A stretch of DNA of 64,000 nt from Powellomyces hirtus (GCA_025526995.1 JAHLKG010000005.1:868001-932000), one strand, 5' to 3'. Positions 50,076 through 59,811 are shown, counted from the stretch's first letter. Made by a program: numbers and translations. The notes: generated from the letters alone by a model not told the origin.

Positions 50076-52624
50076 ATGGGCAAACGGAGGAGCTCGCCGG
50101 ACACTTTGATTGATGCTCATGTCCGTTTCTCGCCGGGCCAGCCAAAGCCCAAACACGCCGAAAAAGACTTGTCCAATGCAAAGAATGCGGTGTCCTTGTT
50201 AGCCTTAGACTCTGGCAGCACGCCGTCACTAGCGTCAGAGCAGACAGACTACCAACACGCGGAGTCCCTCAAGACCACGTCTCCGAAGCGAACGTCGCAT
50301 GAATCATTGACCAACGCAAGAAATAAACTCTTTGGCGGTCTGTGTGCTTTATTAATATCAGAAAATATCTCTCGCGTGCGTGCGAAAATCATTCGTAGAC
50401 TTTGGACTTCAAATGGAGGCACGCTGGACGATACAGCACAAACTGCCAAACTGATTCTCTCAGAAGTGAGTCCGTCTCGACTGAGACAGATTCTTGATGT
50501 AGAGCAGCTTCCAGAAGGGGTCCAAGTAATATATCCAGACTGGGTCTCTCGTTGTATAGCGTCCAACGCATTACTGGACCCGACAATATGTCAAGTCTCA
50601 GATCCGGTCGAGGTGGACTGTGCTGTGGCATCAGACGGCACTTTGACTGATATCGAGATTGGAGATCATGGAAGCGAAACAGCGAGCGATAGCACTGAAG
50701 TCTTAGAGCTTGAGCGAGTGTCTGGTCCGCTGGGATCACATACGACACACTTGGTCACAAGTGCACCTGCGTTTACCGAAAATATGGACACAAGCCGAAA
50801 AGCTGAGACCACTTCTGAAGTTTCCGCTGACTCGCTGTTGAGTCGGATCATTCACGAAGAGCAGGACCGGACTCGGCTTAGTGTTGACGGCGCCAACGCC
50901 GACAGGTTCGAGAGCGATTCGGATGCGGAGTCTGACGAGTTTGATGGGATTGACGACGAGGTTGATACCATTACTTTACAAGGTTGAGCGTGCCGCACAG
51001 ACTACGGCTAACAGGTTGATTAGGTTATTGAAATTGATGATGATGCTACTGCGACAAAGCCAGAGGATAGCCTCACAAAAGGGGTAGATCAACCCAAGGT
51101 CTGTATCCCTGCCAATTTGCCACTGCGCGTTGGCTACAAACCGTAATCGTGCCTTTGCATAACTTCAGATACGGTCACAAGGTCGCTTCCTTTGCATGCA
51201 GGAAAATGGACGCAAAGACATTGACATGAACAACAAAAACGCTCAAATAACTGATGTACTTGAAGTACTGCTGAGACGGAGCGAGGCGGAGGGGGAACAT
51301 TTCAGGGTTCTCTCGTATCGCAGAGCCATACAGACACTCAAACGTCATGGCAAAACCATTGAAAGCGGCTCAGAAGCGCGCAAAATATTCGGAATTGGCG
51401 GCAAGATGGCAGACATAGTTAGTGTCTCGATATAGTCAGTACTGTTCGAGGCTTCTTCGTATGATCTAATGATGACAACGGGCGTTTTGCTTCGTAGATC
51501 GATGAAGTGATTGAGACGGGTCGATCGAGGAAGGCTGAAACTGTGCCCGAATCACAGGCAGTATTGGCCCTCTTCCAGGGTGTCCATGGTACGCCTATCC
51601 AGATGTATGCACATATATTCGTTCTCACTCGCACTGTTCGCAGGGTGCGGAATCAAGGTAGCGAGAAGCTGGTATGCTCAGGGATGTCGGACTTTGGACG
51701 ACGTGCGAGCGAAAGCTCGTCCGACCCATAATCAGCTGCTTGGACTACAATTTTACGACGACTTGCAGCAAAAGATGCCTCGCAATGAAGCCGGAGCTAT
51801 TGGCGAGTGTGTAATCCAGACGTGCCGGTCAATAGACTTCAAGTTTCAATGCACAATCATGGGTTCCTATCGGCGCGGCCGGCCAATGTGTGGAGACGTC
51901 GATGTCATTGGTAGGCCTCGATGTGCTGCCAGCGGAGAGTAATGGCATCATTTCGCATACGCGTGTCTCATCTCCCGGTACAACACAGTCACCCATCCTG
52001 ATGGTCGATCGCACCAAACAATTCTGCCGGCACTCATTGCGCGATTGAAAGAAAGCAGCAGTCTTCTCCTTATTGCTGACCTTCACCTACATTCATCATC
52101 ATCTGGGTACGATTCGGCGACATCCTATATGGGGATCTGTCGGCTGCCGGAAGGGGCAGGTATTCATCGGCGGTTGGACATTTGGACAGTGCCGTGGGAT
52201 GAAATGGGTGCGGCCTTCCTGCATTGGACTGGAAACGATATTTTGTAAGCGCATGGCATTGAAGATAACCGATTGTACGACATTTTTGACGTTCTCATGT
52301 TGGCAGTAATCGGTCGATCCGGAAGTTGGCAGGAACGAAGAATATGCGTCTATCTCAGGTGCTTACCTCCAGGCTTGCACACATGTTCATTATCTTCGTC
52401 TTCTAAAGTAGCTTTTTCCACATAGCATGGGTTGTTTGCCAACGTTCACCGCGGGAAGCAACGGGCCAAAATTAATGAGGGCACACGGATTGCAAGCCGA
52501 ACCGAAGAGGAGATCTTTGAAGCTTTAGGTTGTTTCATCATTGTTCATTTACTTGGCATCTCATTCTTGCTAAATGACTCCACTAGGTGTTCCCTACCGT
52601 ACCCCTGAAGAACGGGATTGTTAG
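50076..52624 (+). CDS. POLL: DNA polymerase lambda-like family X polymerase (BRCT + PolX)
   Basis: Multi-exon gene. An N-terminal BRCT domain lies at about residues 85-170 ('LFGGLCALLISENISRVRAK' ... 'VQVIYPDWVSRCI'), followed by an acidic Ser-rich linker. The 8-kDa lyase domain comes next: 'ITDVLEVLLRRSEAEGEHFR', 'LSYRRAIQTLKRHGKTI' and 'ARKIFGIGGKMADI'. Fingers read 'ARSWYAQGCRTLDDVRAK'. The palm has 'IMGSYRRGRPMCGDVDVI', joined across an intron to 'VTHPDGR', carrying two catalytic Asp, then 'HRRLDIWTVPWDEMGAAFLH' with the third Asp and 'WTGNDIFNRSIRKLA'. The thumb ends 'EEIFEALGVPYRTPEERDC' at TAG 52622-52624. BRCT plus the 'ITHPDG'-type loop favours polymerase lambda. It fills gaps in base-excision repair and non-homologous end joining. 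Exon boundaries are inferred by eye. The gene ends about 740 bases before the retroelement gag. Confidence 0.93.
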
Positions 52625-53090
52625 GAAGTCAGATAGTTTGCCCCAGGTCTGGTTGTACACATAGATTTGTTGTCTTGACTTTGTCTATGGTCCAAGAAGT
52701 GCTTTTTGTATTATTTGAGTGAGGAACAGTTTAGACTGGTCAACTGGCAGTGTCTCTCTGCTCCATCTCATCTCCATTGCTATCGATGCATGTAAGCTTG
52801 CAATGGTGATTACCATGATGGAAACATATAAACAATTAGGCCATCAATTTACCTGGAATGTTGTTAACCAACCTCACTTATCCAGTTTCATTTTTACTTT
52901 CCTGCAGCATTCAACATTCAGAGAAGCTTATGGAAAACCAAAGAAGGAATTTTTTCTATGATTCTATTGAAATGTTGAGGATTGCTTGCTCAACGTTAGT
53001 CTTTACATTAGATCCTAATTTAAAATCCCCGCTCAGAATGCATCACCACCATACCAGTAACGCTGTAATGAGGTGTGGCTCACCAGCCTA
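52625..53090. other. A/T-rich gene-free stretch left of the gypsy element
   Basis: This 466-base stretch is visibly richer in A and T than the flanking genes and the gypsy element. It contains no supportable gene. The two short ORFs at 52719-53091 show no motif. It may be remnant transposon sequence or a degraded flank. Confidence 0.5.
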
Positions 53091-53338
53091 AGCCTAGATA
53101 CGCGTTGGGAAAGGCCCCGCGCGAGATGGATGCTAGCGTCAGCATCCTGAAGGGTACTAGACCTCAGGGATGGCCACGGATGACCATCACGTGACCAGGA
53201 CCGTCTCGCGGTCCAGAAGAAAAGTAGGAATACTCCGACGAGGGCGTATTCAAGACTTAGAGATCTTACAGTAGAATTAGAGATAGGGAATTCCCGAATA
53301 GAAGACTAGACTCTGGCAACGGACCTAGTATTATTACA
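53091..53338 (+). repeat. Putative 5' LTR/leader of the gypsy element
   Basis: Sequence immediately left of the primer-binding-site-like motif. It ends in ...TTATTACA, giving the expected terminal CA. It contains a 6-bp stem hairpin (GGACCG/CGGTCC at 53198-53214) and CACGTG at 53188. I could not find the matching 3' copy, and the left boundary is a guess. Confidence 0.3.
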
Positions 53339-53354
53339 TGGTAGCACCACCCCG
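53339..53354 (+). other. Primer binding site-like sequence (initiator tRNA-Met type)
   Basis: TGGTAGCACCACCCCG begins directly after a terminal CA and 28 bases before the gag ATG. It differs by two transitions from the initiator-tRNA-Met complement used by yeast Ty elements (TGGTAGCGCCGC...). Position and sequence both fit a minus-strand primer binding site. Confidence 0.6.
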
Positions 53355-53366
53355 TAGACGACAACA

Positions 53367-54422
53367 ATGGCATGTAGCACCAGGAACAGCCCAATGGCAG
53401 TAGGAGAACCCGAAGTCGACACACCGACCGACAACCCCATCGCAATGTTGGCTGCACAATTGGCGGAGACCCAACGTCTACTGCAGGAGCAGATCGCAAT
53501 GGGAAAGGCCCGCTTCGAAGCCCTTCTCTCAAGGATTCCGACCCCAGTCCAACCAGCGGTTGCAACACCGCACGTTGACATCATCCTGGCGGAAGAAAAC
53601 CGCGCACAAATGCAAGCCAAGAAGGAACGCCGCGAGAACCTTCGCAAGCAGCTGACACACTTCGACGGAAAAGGGAACAGTGAAGAAATGGTGTCAAAGG
53701 TCGATGAGTTCTTGAAGGTCCACACGCGCTACCTTGAGGCAACCGACTTCAGGACGGACCACCGGGACGTCGACCACATCTCTGGGTACCTCAAGGAAAC
53801 CGCCGACAAATGGTGGCAAATGCTCAGAGATGCCGGCGACCAGCCCACGACATTGGAAGAATTCACGAGGATCCTCCGCGTCCACTTCTACCCTGCCAAC
53901 TTACGAAACACCGCAGAAGCAAAGATGAAGCGGCTGGTTTTCACTAATAGCATATCGGAATATATCGCCAAGTTCAATACCCTTCAGGCCCAGATCGCGA
54001 CGCTCGACGAGAAGGAGCGGCTTACCCCAAGGCAAGAGCGTGACTATTTCTTGACGGGATTCTCGACCAACCATGTCAGCCAGCGCATTCGGGACCACTG
54101 CTATGCCACAATCGTGAGGAATAATGGCGCCGAGATCCCGATCACCGAGCTACAGAACGAAGCTCTACTATGCTACAGGATTCGAGGCTATGCAGACAAT
54201 GTCGCGCGGGTAACCCCTGACGGAAGGAGACGTCAGTACGCTGCAGTCCAGCCGGCCCAGGTACATCGAGGGAACTATCAAGCACGAGAAAGGGGACGCC
54301 ACACCCCCTATGGCTCAGGTCGTCCCACACGCGGTATGGACAACTACCAAGGGATTTCACCCGTGGGTGCCCAGCAAGTAAAGGCAAAACCGGTGAGCAT
54401 AGGACGTTCCCCGCCCCTGTAG
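53367..54422 (+). CDS. Ty3/gypsy gag protein
   Basis: A 351-residue open frame. An N-terminal coiled-coil-like segment ('AQLAETQRLLQEQIAMGKAR') is followed by a Retrotrans_gag capsid domain: 'RKQLTHFDGKGNSEEMVSKV', 'YLKETADKWWQMLRDAG', 'LEEFTRILRVHFYPANL' and 'ISEYIAKFNTLQAQIATLDE'. No CCHC zinc knuckle is visible before the TAG at 54420-54422; the C-terminus is instead Arg/Tyr/Gln-rich. The capsid would package element RNA into virus-like particles. This is the one intact frame in the element. The protease lies in another frame, so a gag-pol fusion would need a frame change that may be mutational. Confidence 0.85.
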   Translation: MACSTRNSPMAVGEPEVDTPTDNPIAMLAAQLAETQRLLQEQIAMGKARFEALLSRIPTPVQPAVATPHVDIILAEENRAQMQAKKERRENLRKQLTHFDGKGNSEEMVSKVDEFLKVHTRYLEATDFRTDHRDVDHISGYLKETADKWWQMLRDAGDQPTTLEEFTRILRVHFYPANLRNTAEAKMKRLVFTNSISEYIAKFNTLQAQIATLDEKERLTPRQERDYFLTGFSTNHVSQRIRDHCYATIVRNNGAEIPITELQNEALLCYRIRGYADNVARVTPDGRRRQYAAVQPAQVHRGNYQARERGRHTPYGSGRPTRGMDNYQGISPVGAQQVKAKPVSIGRSPPL

Positions 54423-55380
54423 AGATCACCGAAGGGTCCAGAGACGAGGCGGCCAGCGATGGGGGCTCAGTCAACAGCTCGGATTTTCGCCCCGGGTGCT
54501 GAACGCTTGCACCGTCTCAGTACCCCAACCCCAGATGCAAGACAAGATCCCCACGGACAGACCAGGACCCCGCATTCACAGGAAGACATTTGTGGTCCAC
54601 GGGAAGGTACAAGGGCACTTTGCCCGCATCCTAATCGATACCGGATGTAACACCCTGATCATCAGCAACACTTGGGCCGCCAAACACGGCCTCCGGACCT
54701 ACACCTCTCCAACTCCGCTGGAGGTCCGGTGGGGCGACAGAGCGGGAAACTACGGGGCAACAAAGATGACCTGTGGGGACCTCTCGGTGTTCACCGAGGA
54801 GAAGATCACCTACCGGGAGGATACCGTACCGTTTGTGGTCGCCCCAATCAGGGTCGATGCCATACTGGGCTTGCCATTCATATTGGGGCTGGACGTGCGA
54901 GGGCTCTTCAACCAAGAGGGCTTTCCAACGATGACGTTCTACCACGACGGCCAGACCCTCAGCCTTCGAGCCAAATCGACCAACCGCCACTGGGAAGCAC
55001 CGTCCGCGTGCGCCGCCCGCCTACTCTCCCCACGAGAGGTATGGCCCCGCAGATTCCAGCCGGCGAAGCCAGCACTCAATGCAGAGGGAATCTACACGGC
55101 CAAGCAATGGAAACGCTTGATGAAGAAGGGCGAGATCACTGGAGTTTTCGAGGTACACTTTGCAGATACGATTCCAGTCGCAGAGGCTCAATTCGTACGG
55201 ACGGTCGACGTCAAGAAAAGGGCAATCTTGGAGGAACGATGCCACACCAACACTGAAGCCAAGGCGGCAGATCAAGAGGACCCGCTAGAAGCGCTGGCAG
55301 CCGACCATCCACTCCGACCGACCCTAGAGAAATACGTCACGACGCTATTCACCGAGCAGTCAGGCATGCCTCCGGACTGA
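54403..55380 (+). pseudogene. gypsy pol, aspartic protease segment
   Basis: Open in a frame different from gag and from the rest of pol. A retropepsin-type active site is visible as 'ARILIDTGCNTLIISNTWA' (Asp codon at 54637) and the flap/second hydrophobic-Gly motif 'VDAILGLPFILGLDVR'. The segment then runs into the linker before RT and stops at TGA 55378-55380 in '..SGMPPD-stop-GEDNF', where related elements have an uninterrupted linker. Broken by frame changes at both ends. Confidence 0.8.
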
Positions 55381-56087
55381 GGCGAGGACAATTTCACCAT
55401 TCGGCTCAAACCCAGCTCGAAGCCCGTGATGCAGCCACTCTGGCATTTGAGCCCTGACGAACTGGACGAGCTTGGCCAGCAGATGCAGTGTTTAATGGAC
55501 AGGGTTGGATCTCACACTCTCGCAGTCCGTGGGGCGCGCCTGTCCTATTTGCCCCAAAGAAGGACAGCGGCCTACGCTGCTGCATTGACTACCGGGCACC
55601 GAACAAGATGACTCACAAGGATGCCACGCCACTTCCAAACCTCTCGGAGCTGTGCGACAGGCTTGTTAACATGCGGGTATTCACCGCAATCGACATCCGC
55701 GACGCGTACCACTGCATCATGATCCGACCGGAAGATAGGGAGAAAACAGCGTTCCGAACACGTTTTGGACATTTCAAATACAATGTTCTACCTTTCGGCT
55801 TAACTAATGCACCTGCTACATTCCAGCGACTAACCAACAAGCTCTTGGGCGACAAGTACAACGCCTACGTGATCTCATACCTCGACGATATTCTCATATT
55901 CAGCACCGACATGAGTTCGCACATTCAGCACGTCGACAAAGTCCTCAAGACCTTGGCGGAACATCGCCTCCATGTCAAACCCAGCAAATGTCAATGGGCA
56001 GTTGATGAAGTCGAGTTCTGCGGCCACCGAGTTGGCAAGGATGGCCTGAGTATCGCCCCCTCCAAGGTGACCGCGGTCCGGTAATGA
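55381..56087 (+). pseudogene. gypsy pol, reverse transcriptase segment
   Basis: RT core reads 'SRSPWGAPVLFAPKKDSGLR', 'CCIDYRAPNKMTHKDATPLP', 'FTAIDIRDAYHCIMI', 'NVLPFGLTNAPATFQRL' and the catalytic 'VISYLDDILIFS' (Tyr codon at 55878). The upstream linker is in another frame; a one-base loss near 55490-55505 would account for the switch. The segment ends in two adjacent stops, TAA then TGA (56082-56087), at a point where the protein clearly continues in the same frame as 'LTNSLELLSFMGLVNYV'. The palm Asp residues are all present. Confidence 0.9.
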
Positions 56088-57017
56088 CCTCGCCTGACCA
56101 ACTCCCTGGAGCTCCTTAGCTTCATGGGCCTCGTCAACTATGTCAAGGAATACATCCCCGAGTATGCACAGATTGCCCTACCCCTAACGAATCTGCAATC
56201 CGGCAACTGCCCATGGCAGTGGGGTGACAAGGAAGATCGAGCGTTCAATCGCTTAAAGGAATTATGCTCCTCGGCACCCACCCTAGCGTACTTCGATCCG
56301 ACGCTCGACACCTACTTGTTCACGGACGCATCGGGCTACGCCTACGGCGGATGGCTGGCACAGCCGGCCAAAGGGGATTTCCCTTACCCTCACCCACTAC
56401 CAACCACCAAATCGGGCTTAGCCAACCTTCCGCAACTTCGCCCGGTGACATACTACTCCCGCAAGATGCAACCCGCCGAGACCCGATACCCCGTGCATGA
56501 ACAAGAACTGCTGGGACTAGTCAAATCCATACGCGCCAACCACCATTACCTCATCGGCCGCCCATTCCGCGCGTTTGTTGACCACAAATCCCTGATCTAC
56601 CTCCAGGAACAACCCCACCTGTCACGTCGCCAAGCAGGCTGGGTCGAGTTCCTCCAACAGTTCGATTTCTCAGTGGAATACCTCCCCGGCACATGGAATT
56701 CGATCGCCGACTTCCTCAGTTGCGACCCGACTTACGCCCCCAAGTGTGCAACCTGCCAGGCCAAGATCAACGTGGTCACCGCCATTGTGCAGACGGAGAA
56801 GCCCGTCACAACGCACATGCCGACTGATGCGGACTGGACCCAAGCGCTCGCATCAGACGATTTTGGCCAAAACATCTTACTAACCATCAACAGTCCCCCA
56901 GAGAACCTATCCGGTCATGCACGCCGATTCCGGACAATGGACTCCCCTCCGCACCAATTCTTGCTGTACCATGACCGTCGGTACGTCCCCGACAGCTTGC
57001 GGGGGCCACTCCTGTAG
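56088..57017 (+). pseudogene. gypsy pol, RT thumb and RNase H segment
   Basis: Continues the same frame as RT: 'FMGLVNYVKEYIPEYAQIA' (connection), then RNase H 'LDTYLFTDASGYAYGGWLA' with its first acidic residue, 'MQPAETRYPVHEQELLGLVK' with the Glu, and 'FRAFVDHKSLIYL' with the Asp. The 'WNSIADFLSCDPTYAP' block that normally ends RNase H is present. Stops at TAG 57015-57017 just before the integrase zinc-binding region. Confidence 0.88.
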
Positions 57018-57929
57018 ATTCATCACGGCTCCCTCGCGAACGGTGGTCACTCCGGTGTCCAACGGATGCTTGCCAAACTTCTGGAGTCGTACTACTGGCC
57101 CCACATGGAGCGTGATGTGTACCAATATGTCCGCACCTGCCCTACCTGCCAACGTCACAAACGAGCTGCGCCGATCGGTTTCCCCCGCAGCTTACTGATC
57201 CCTGACGCTTGTTGGCAGCAAATCGGCATGGATATCTTCTTCCCCACGTCAGGCTCTAAGGGGGGGGAACCTCGGGTAGAGCCCGACCTGACGAAGAACC
57301 CTCTGCACCACACCGGCGAGAGACTGACCAAGACGGCAGACGCCGTACTCCTCACCGTTGACTACCTTTCATGCTGCGTGATACTCCTACCTACTAACAC
57401 ACGCGCTACAGCTCAGGAGACGGCTCAACTCTTTCTGGAACAGGCATTTCGCCACACGGGGTTACCCCACACCATCGTGAGCGATCAGGACCCCAAGTGG
57501 CAATCAGAATTCTGGCGGTACCTCATGCGGGCACTCGACGTCAAGCAAGAACTCTCGTCGGCACGACACCAACAGACCGACGGCAAGGCGGAGAACGCCA
57601 TCAAGACAATCAAGGGAATCATGGGCCCCTTTCTTGACTATGCCGGCTCCAACTGGAAGAGTTTACTCCCTACACTCGAGTATAACTACAACCAAACGCC
57701 GCAGACGTCGACGGGACTATCCCCTTTCGAGATTGACCTAGGCCGCGTTCCGCGGGTACCGAACCAATGGGTAGCACCTAACCCCGGAGAGATGATAAGG
57801 CAATCGGCACAAACCGCCGTGGAGAGACGGGTTAAGGAATTCACCGACGTGAGTCGCATCGTGCAGCAATGGCTCCGAGACGCACAGGACCAGCAGGCAA
57901 AGTACTACGACCACAAGAAGCACACGTAA
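57018..57929 (+). pseudogene. gypsy pol, integrase segment
   Basis: Same frame as RNase H. The HHCC zinc-binding module is 'HHGSLANGGHSGVQRMLAKL' with 'CPTCQRHK'. The DDE core has Asp in 'WQQIGMDIFFPTS', Asp in 'PHTIVSDQDPKWQSEFW', and Glu in 'QQTDGKAENAIKTIKGIMG'. An insertion of about 25 residues follows the first Asp ('GSKGGEPRVEPDLTKNPLHH'). Catalytic residues are retained but the frame closes at TAA 57927-57929 before the GPY/F module. Confidence 0.88.
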
Positions 57930-58424
57930 GCATACCGAGAGGGTGACAAGGTCTTACTCCATCGTGAGGGTATCGCGATTACCAGCGTCACCACAAGGAA
58001 CAAAAAGCTGGCTGAGCAATGGATTGGGCCATTCACAGTACGCGGCAAGGGGCCGCATCCTGACACCTACGAGCTCGAACTACCCAAGGAGTTCACCGGA
58101 TTGCACCCAGTCTTTCACGTCAGCATTCTGAGATGTTATCATGACCCGGGCGATACCCCGTACAGACAGGTCACCGCTCCGCCTGAGCCAGAGAAGGACG
58201 AAGACGGTCAGGAGACCTACCAAGTGGATAAGATCCTAAATGCCAGATGGCACAGGAACACCGAGCAGTTCTTAGTCAAGTGGACAGGTTACGACACCAC
58301 CCAGAACACGTGGGAGCCGTATGCACACGTGAAGGGAACGACTGCACTGGAAGAATGGCTTTGGGAGCACCCCGGAGAGGACCGCAGCCAAAGGCTAGCG
58401 GCCAGGCGACGTAAGAGAACCTAG
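57930..58424 (+). pseudogene. gypsy integrase C-terminus with chromodomain
   Basis: Same frame as the integrase after the TAA. It begins 'AYREGDKVLLHREG', then the GPY/F-type module ('LAEQWIGPFTVRG', 'FTGLHPVFHVSILRCYH'). A chromodomain occupies about 58212-58371: 'TYQVDKILNARWHRN', 'EQFLVKWTGYDTTQNTWEP'. The three aromatic-cage positions (Tyr, Trp, Tyr) are present, which in chromoviruses support binding to methylated histone H3 and integration into heterochromatin. Ends with TAG 58422-58424 after a basic tail. Confidence 0.88.
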
Positions 58425-58487
58425 ATAGCGAGCTGTAACGTCAATTAACAAGAGAGATACTACTTGAGGTAGAGGACATTCTAGTGC

Positions 58488-58640
58488 GAGATTCCGGCAT
58501 TGTTGGACAATGGCCGAAGGCTGCTGGACAGCATACCTCGCTGGGCGAGATGCCGGCATCGTTGGACGATGGCCAAAGGCTGCTGGGCAGCATACCTCAC
58601 TGGGCAAGATGCCGGGATCGCTGGGTGATGAGCCGACGGC
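58488..58640. repeat. 59-bp tandem repeat, about 2.6 copies
   Basis: Unit 1 is 58488-58546, unit 2 is 58547-58605, and a partial third starts at 58606. The first two differ at only a handful of positions; each contains GCCGGCAT/TCCGGCAT and AGCATACCTC landmarks. It lies 64 bases after the gypsy pol stop, in the 3' untranslated or LTR zone. No matching copy is seen upstream of gag. Confidence 0.85.
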
Positions 58641-58793
58641 TTGCCGATGCAAGGTGACCAGCACCAGATTTGCATGGCGGCGTACCTCGAGACCTGCGGG
58701 GACCGGTTGGTCTGAGAGTATCTGGGTAGATAGTTGAGGAAGCTTTCAGGGTAGTTGACTGAGCAAAACAACGAAGTAACTTAATCCCGCTCT

Positions 58794-59043
58794 TGTTGGA
58801 GAAAAAGAGAAAAGTCCCACCGATATGTTAAGTATGTAAGGAAAACTACTTTTATCGGAGTTGATCACGTGGGTTCGCGTGATCGCGTAATACGCCCTGC
58901 GATGGCGCAGTTGTGACTCGATGACAGAGTCTGTACGTGCTAACACCCCCACTCAGACCTGTCAGTCTGTCTGTGAGAGAGTTGCTCTATCTACTTTTAC
59001 TACACACTCCCGCGCACACCCCCAAACACCCCCATTTATTACA
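58794..59043 (+). repeat. LTR-like sequence (possible solo or foreign LTR)
   Basis: Starts TGTTGGAG, soon followed by GTCCCACCGATATGTTAAG, which resembles the left end of many Ty1/copia LTRs, and can be ended at ...TTTATTACA. CACGTG lies at 58866. I could not find a second copy or a target-site duplication, so this is a weak call. Confidence 0.25.
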
Positions 59044-59126
59044 ATTGAAGAATACGAGGAATGGCTAGGGTACGTCTATGAGATCCGCGAAAATGAGGCG
59101 TAAGCTCTAACTATGTGCCGGTGTAG

Positions 59127-59750
59127 TTGTCAGGTTCGGGCAAGGCGAAGCAGACGGCGAGAAAGACAGGACCGCCGGCAACTGCTCCTGCGACGACCAC
59201 AGCTCCTGCTGTGCCGTCGTCAGTGGTGCCCTCTGCGCCACAGGGAGGCGCACCCGCTGCGGGGTGGTCCCAAGCGGAGATTCGAACGATGTCGGCGGCG
59301 CATGCCCGACAGTTCCACCGCAAGGACCGTCAAGGGGTCCTTGAACGTCACATCGAGCAGGCGAAAGACCGGGTGAAGGACCGGGCGAGGTCTGGTACGC
59401 CTCTTGGTCGCGCACAGGCGACCGGGGTGCTTGATGGACTGAGGTCCATACTAGAGGACCGGCGGAGCCGGAAGCTGGCGGTTGGGAAGGGCAAGGATAC
59501 AGCCCAGGCGAAGAAGAGGACTGCGGACAAGAAGTCTGCAGCGGAGGTGAAGAGGATGTGGGACATCCTGGAGCGGGAGGCTCCATATAATGATGAGGAA
59601 GAGGAGGAGGAGGAGGGGGCAGCCGAGGAGTTGGAGGGACCACCGGGTTCTCCAAGCCGACGCTCACCCTCAAGCGATGAGGATGATGGAGGAGGGGCAG
59701 GCCCATCCTCCTTGGGGGGCATTGCTTCGGGTTCCGCAATTGCGGTGTAG
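59127..59750 (+). CDS. Orphan ORF between retrotransposons, unknown
   Basis: A 207-residue frame: Ala/Pro/Thr-rich start ('APATTTAPAVPSSVVPSAPQ'), a charged helical middle ('RQFHRKDRQGVLERHIEQAK', 'AEVKRMWDILEREAPYNDEE') and an acidic Ser/Gly-rich end. GC content is high compared with neighbours. A short preceding frame (58921-59103) ends 'ITIEEYEEWLGYVYEIREN' and could be an upstream exon or part of the same decayed frame. I do not recognise a family. Basic-helical plus acidic-disordered composition would fit a gag-like protein of a third element, or a captured host fragment. The opposite strand is also open (59805-59107) but Pro/Ser-rich and less protein-like. Confidence 0.35.
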   Translation: MSGSGKAKQTARKTGPPATAPATTTAPAVPSSVVPSAPQGGAPAAGWSQAEIRTMSAAHARQFHRKDRQGVLERHIEQAKDRVKDRARSGTPLGRAQATGVLDGLRSILEDRRSRKLAVGKGKDTAQAKKRTADKKSAAEVKRMWDILEREAPYNDEEEEEEEGAAEELEGPPGSPSRRSPSSDEDDGGGAGPSSLGGIASGSAIAV

Positions 59751-59811
59751 ATGCCAAGGTAAGCCAGTGTTGTGAGTAATTCTCCTGACATTCAGCGAGT
59801 AACACTTGAGC

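Larger units (their letters stand above)
53091..58793 (+). mobile_element. Decayed Ty3/gypsy chromovirus-type LTR retrotransposon
   Basis: Plus-strand element with the Ty3/gypsy order gag, protease, RT, RNase H, integrase, chromodomain. A primer-binding-site-like sequence lies at 53339. The pol frame is broken by in-frame stops at 55378, 56082 plus 56085, 57015 and 57927, and by frame changes between gag and protease and near 55490, so it cannot be autonomous as it stands. The C-terminal chromodomain places it with the chromoviruses. Outer limits are approximate because no direct LTR pair could be matched by eye. The left limit is set at the change in base composition and the right limit at the start of a second LTR-like sequence. 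Confidence 0.85.

Noticed and set aside
50040..50112. ATG at 50040 as the polymerase X start
   Set aside because: Its frame closes after about 24 codons; the ATG at 50076 is in frame with the BRCT domain.
53331..59043. TTATTACA at 53331-53338 and at 59036-59043 as matching LTR ends
   Set aside because: Only eight bases match; sequence upstream of the two sites is unrelated, so this is not evidence for a 5.7 kb LTR-bounded element.
59107..59805. 232-residue minus-strand Pro/Ser-rich ORF
   Set aside because: Antisense to the orphan ORF at 59127-59750 and with lower protein-like quality; high GC explains the lack of stops.
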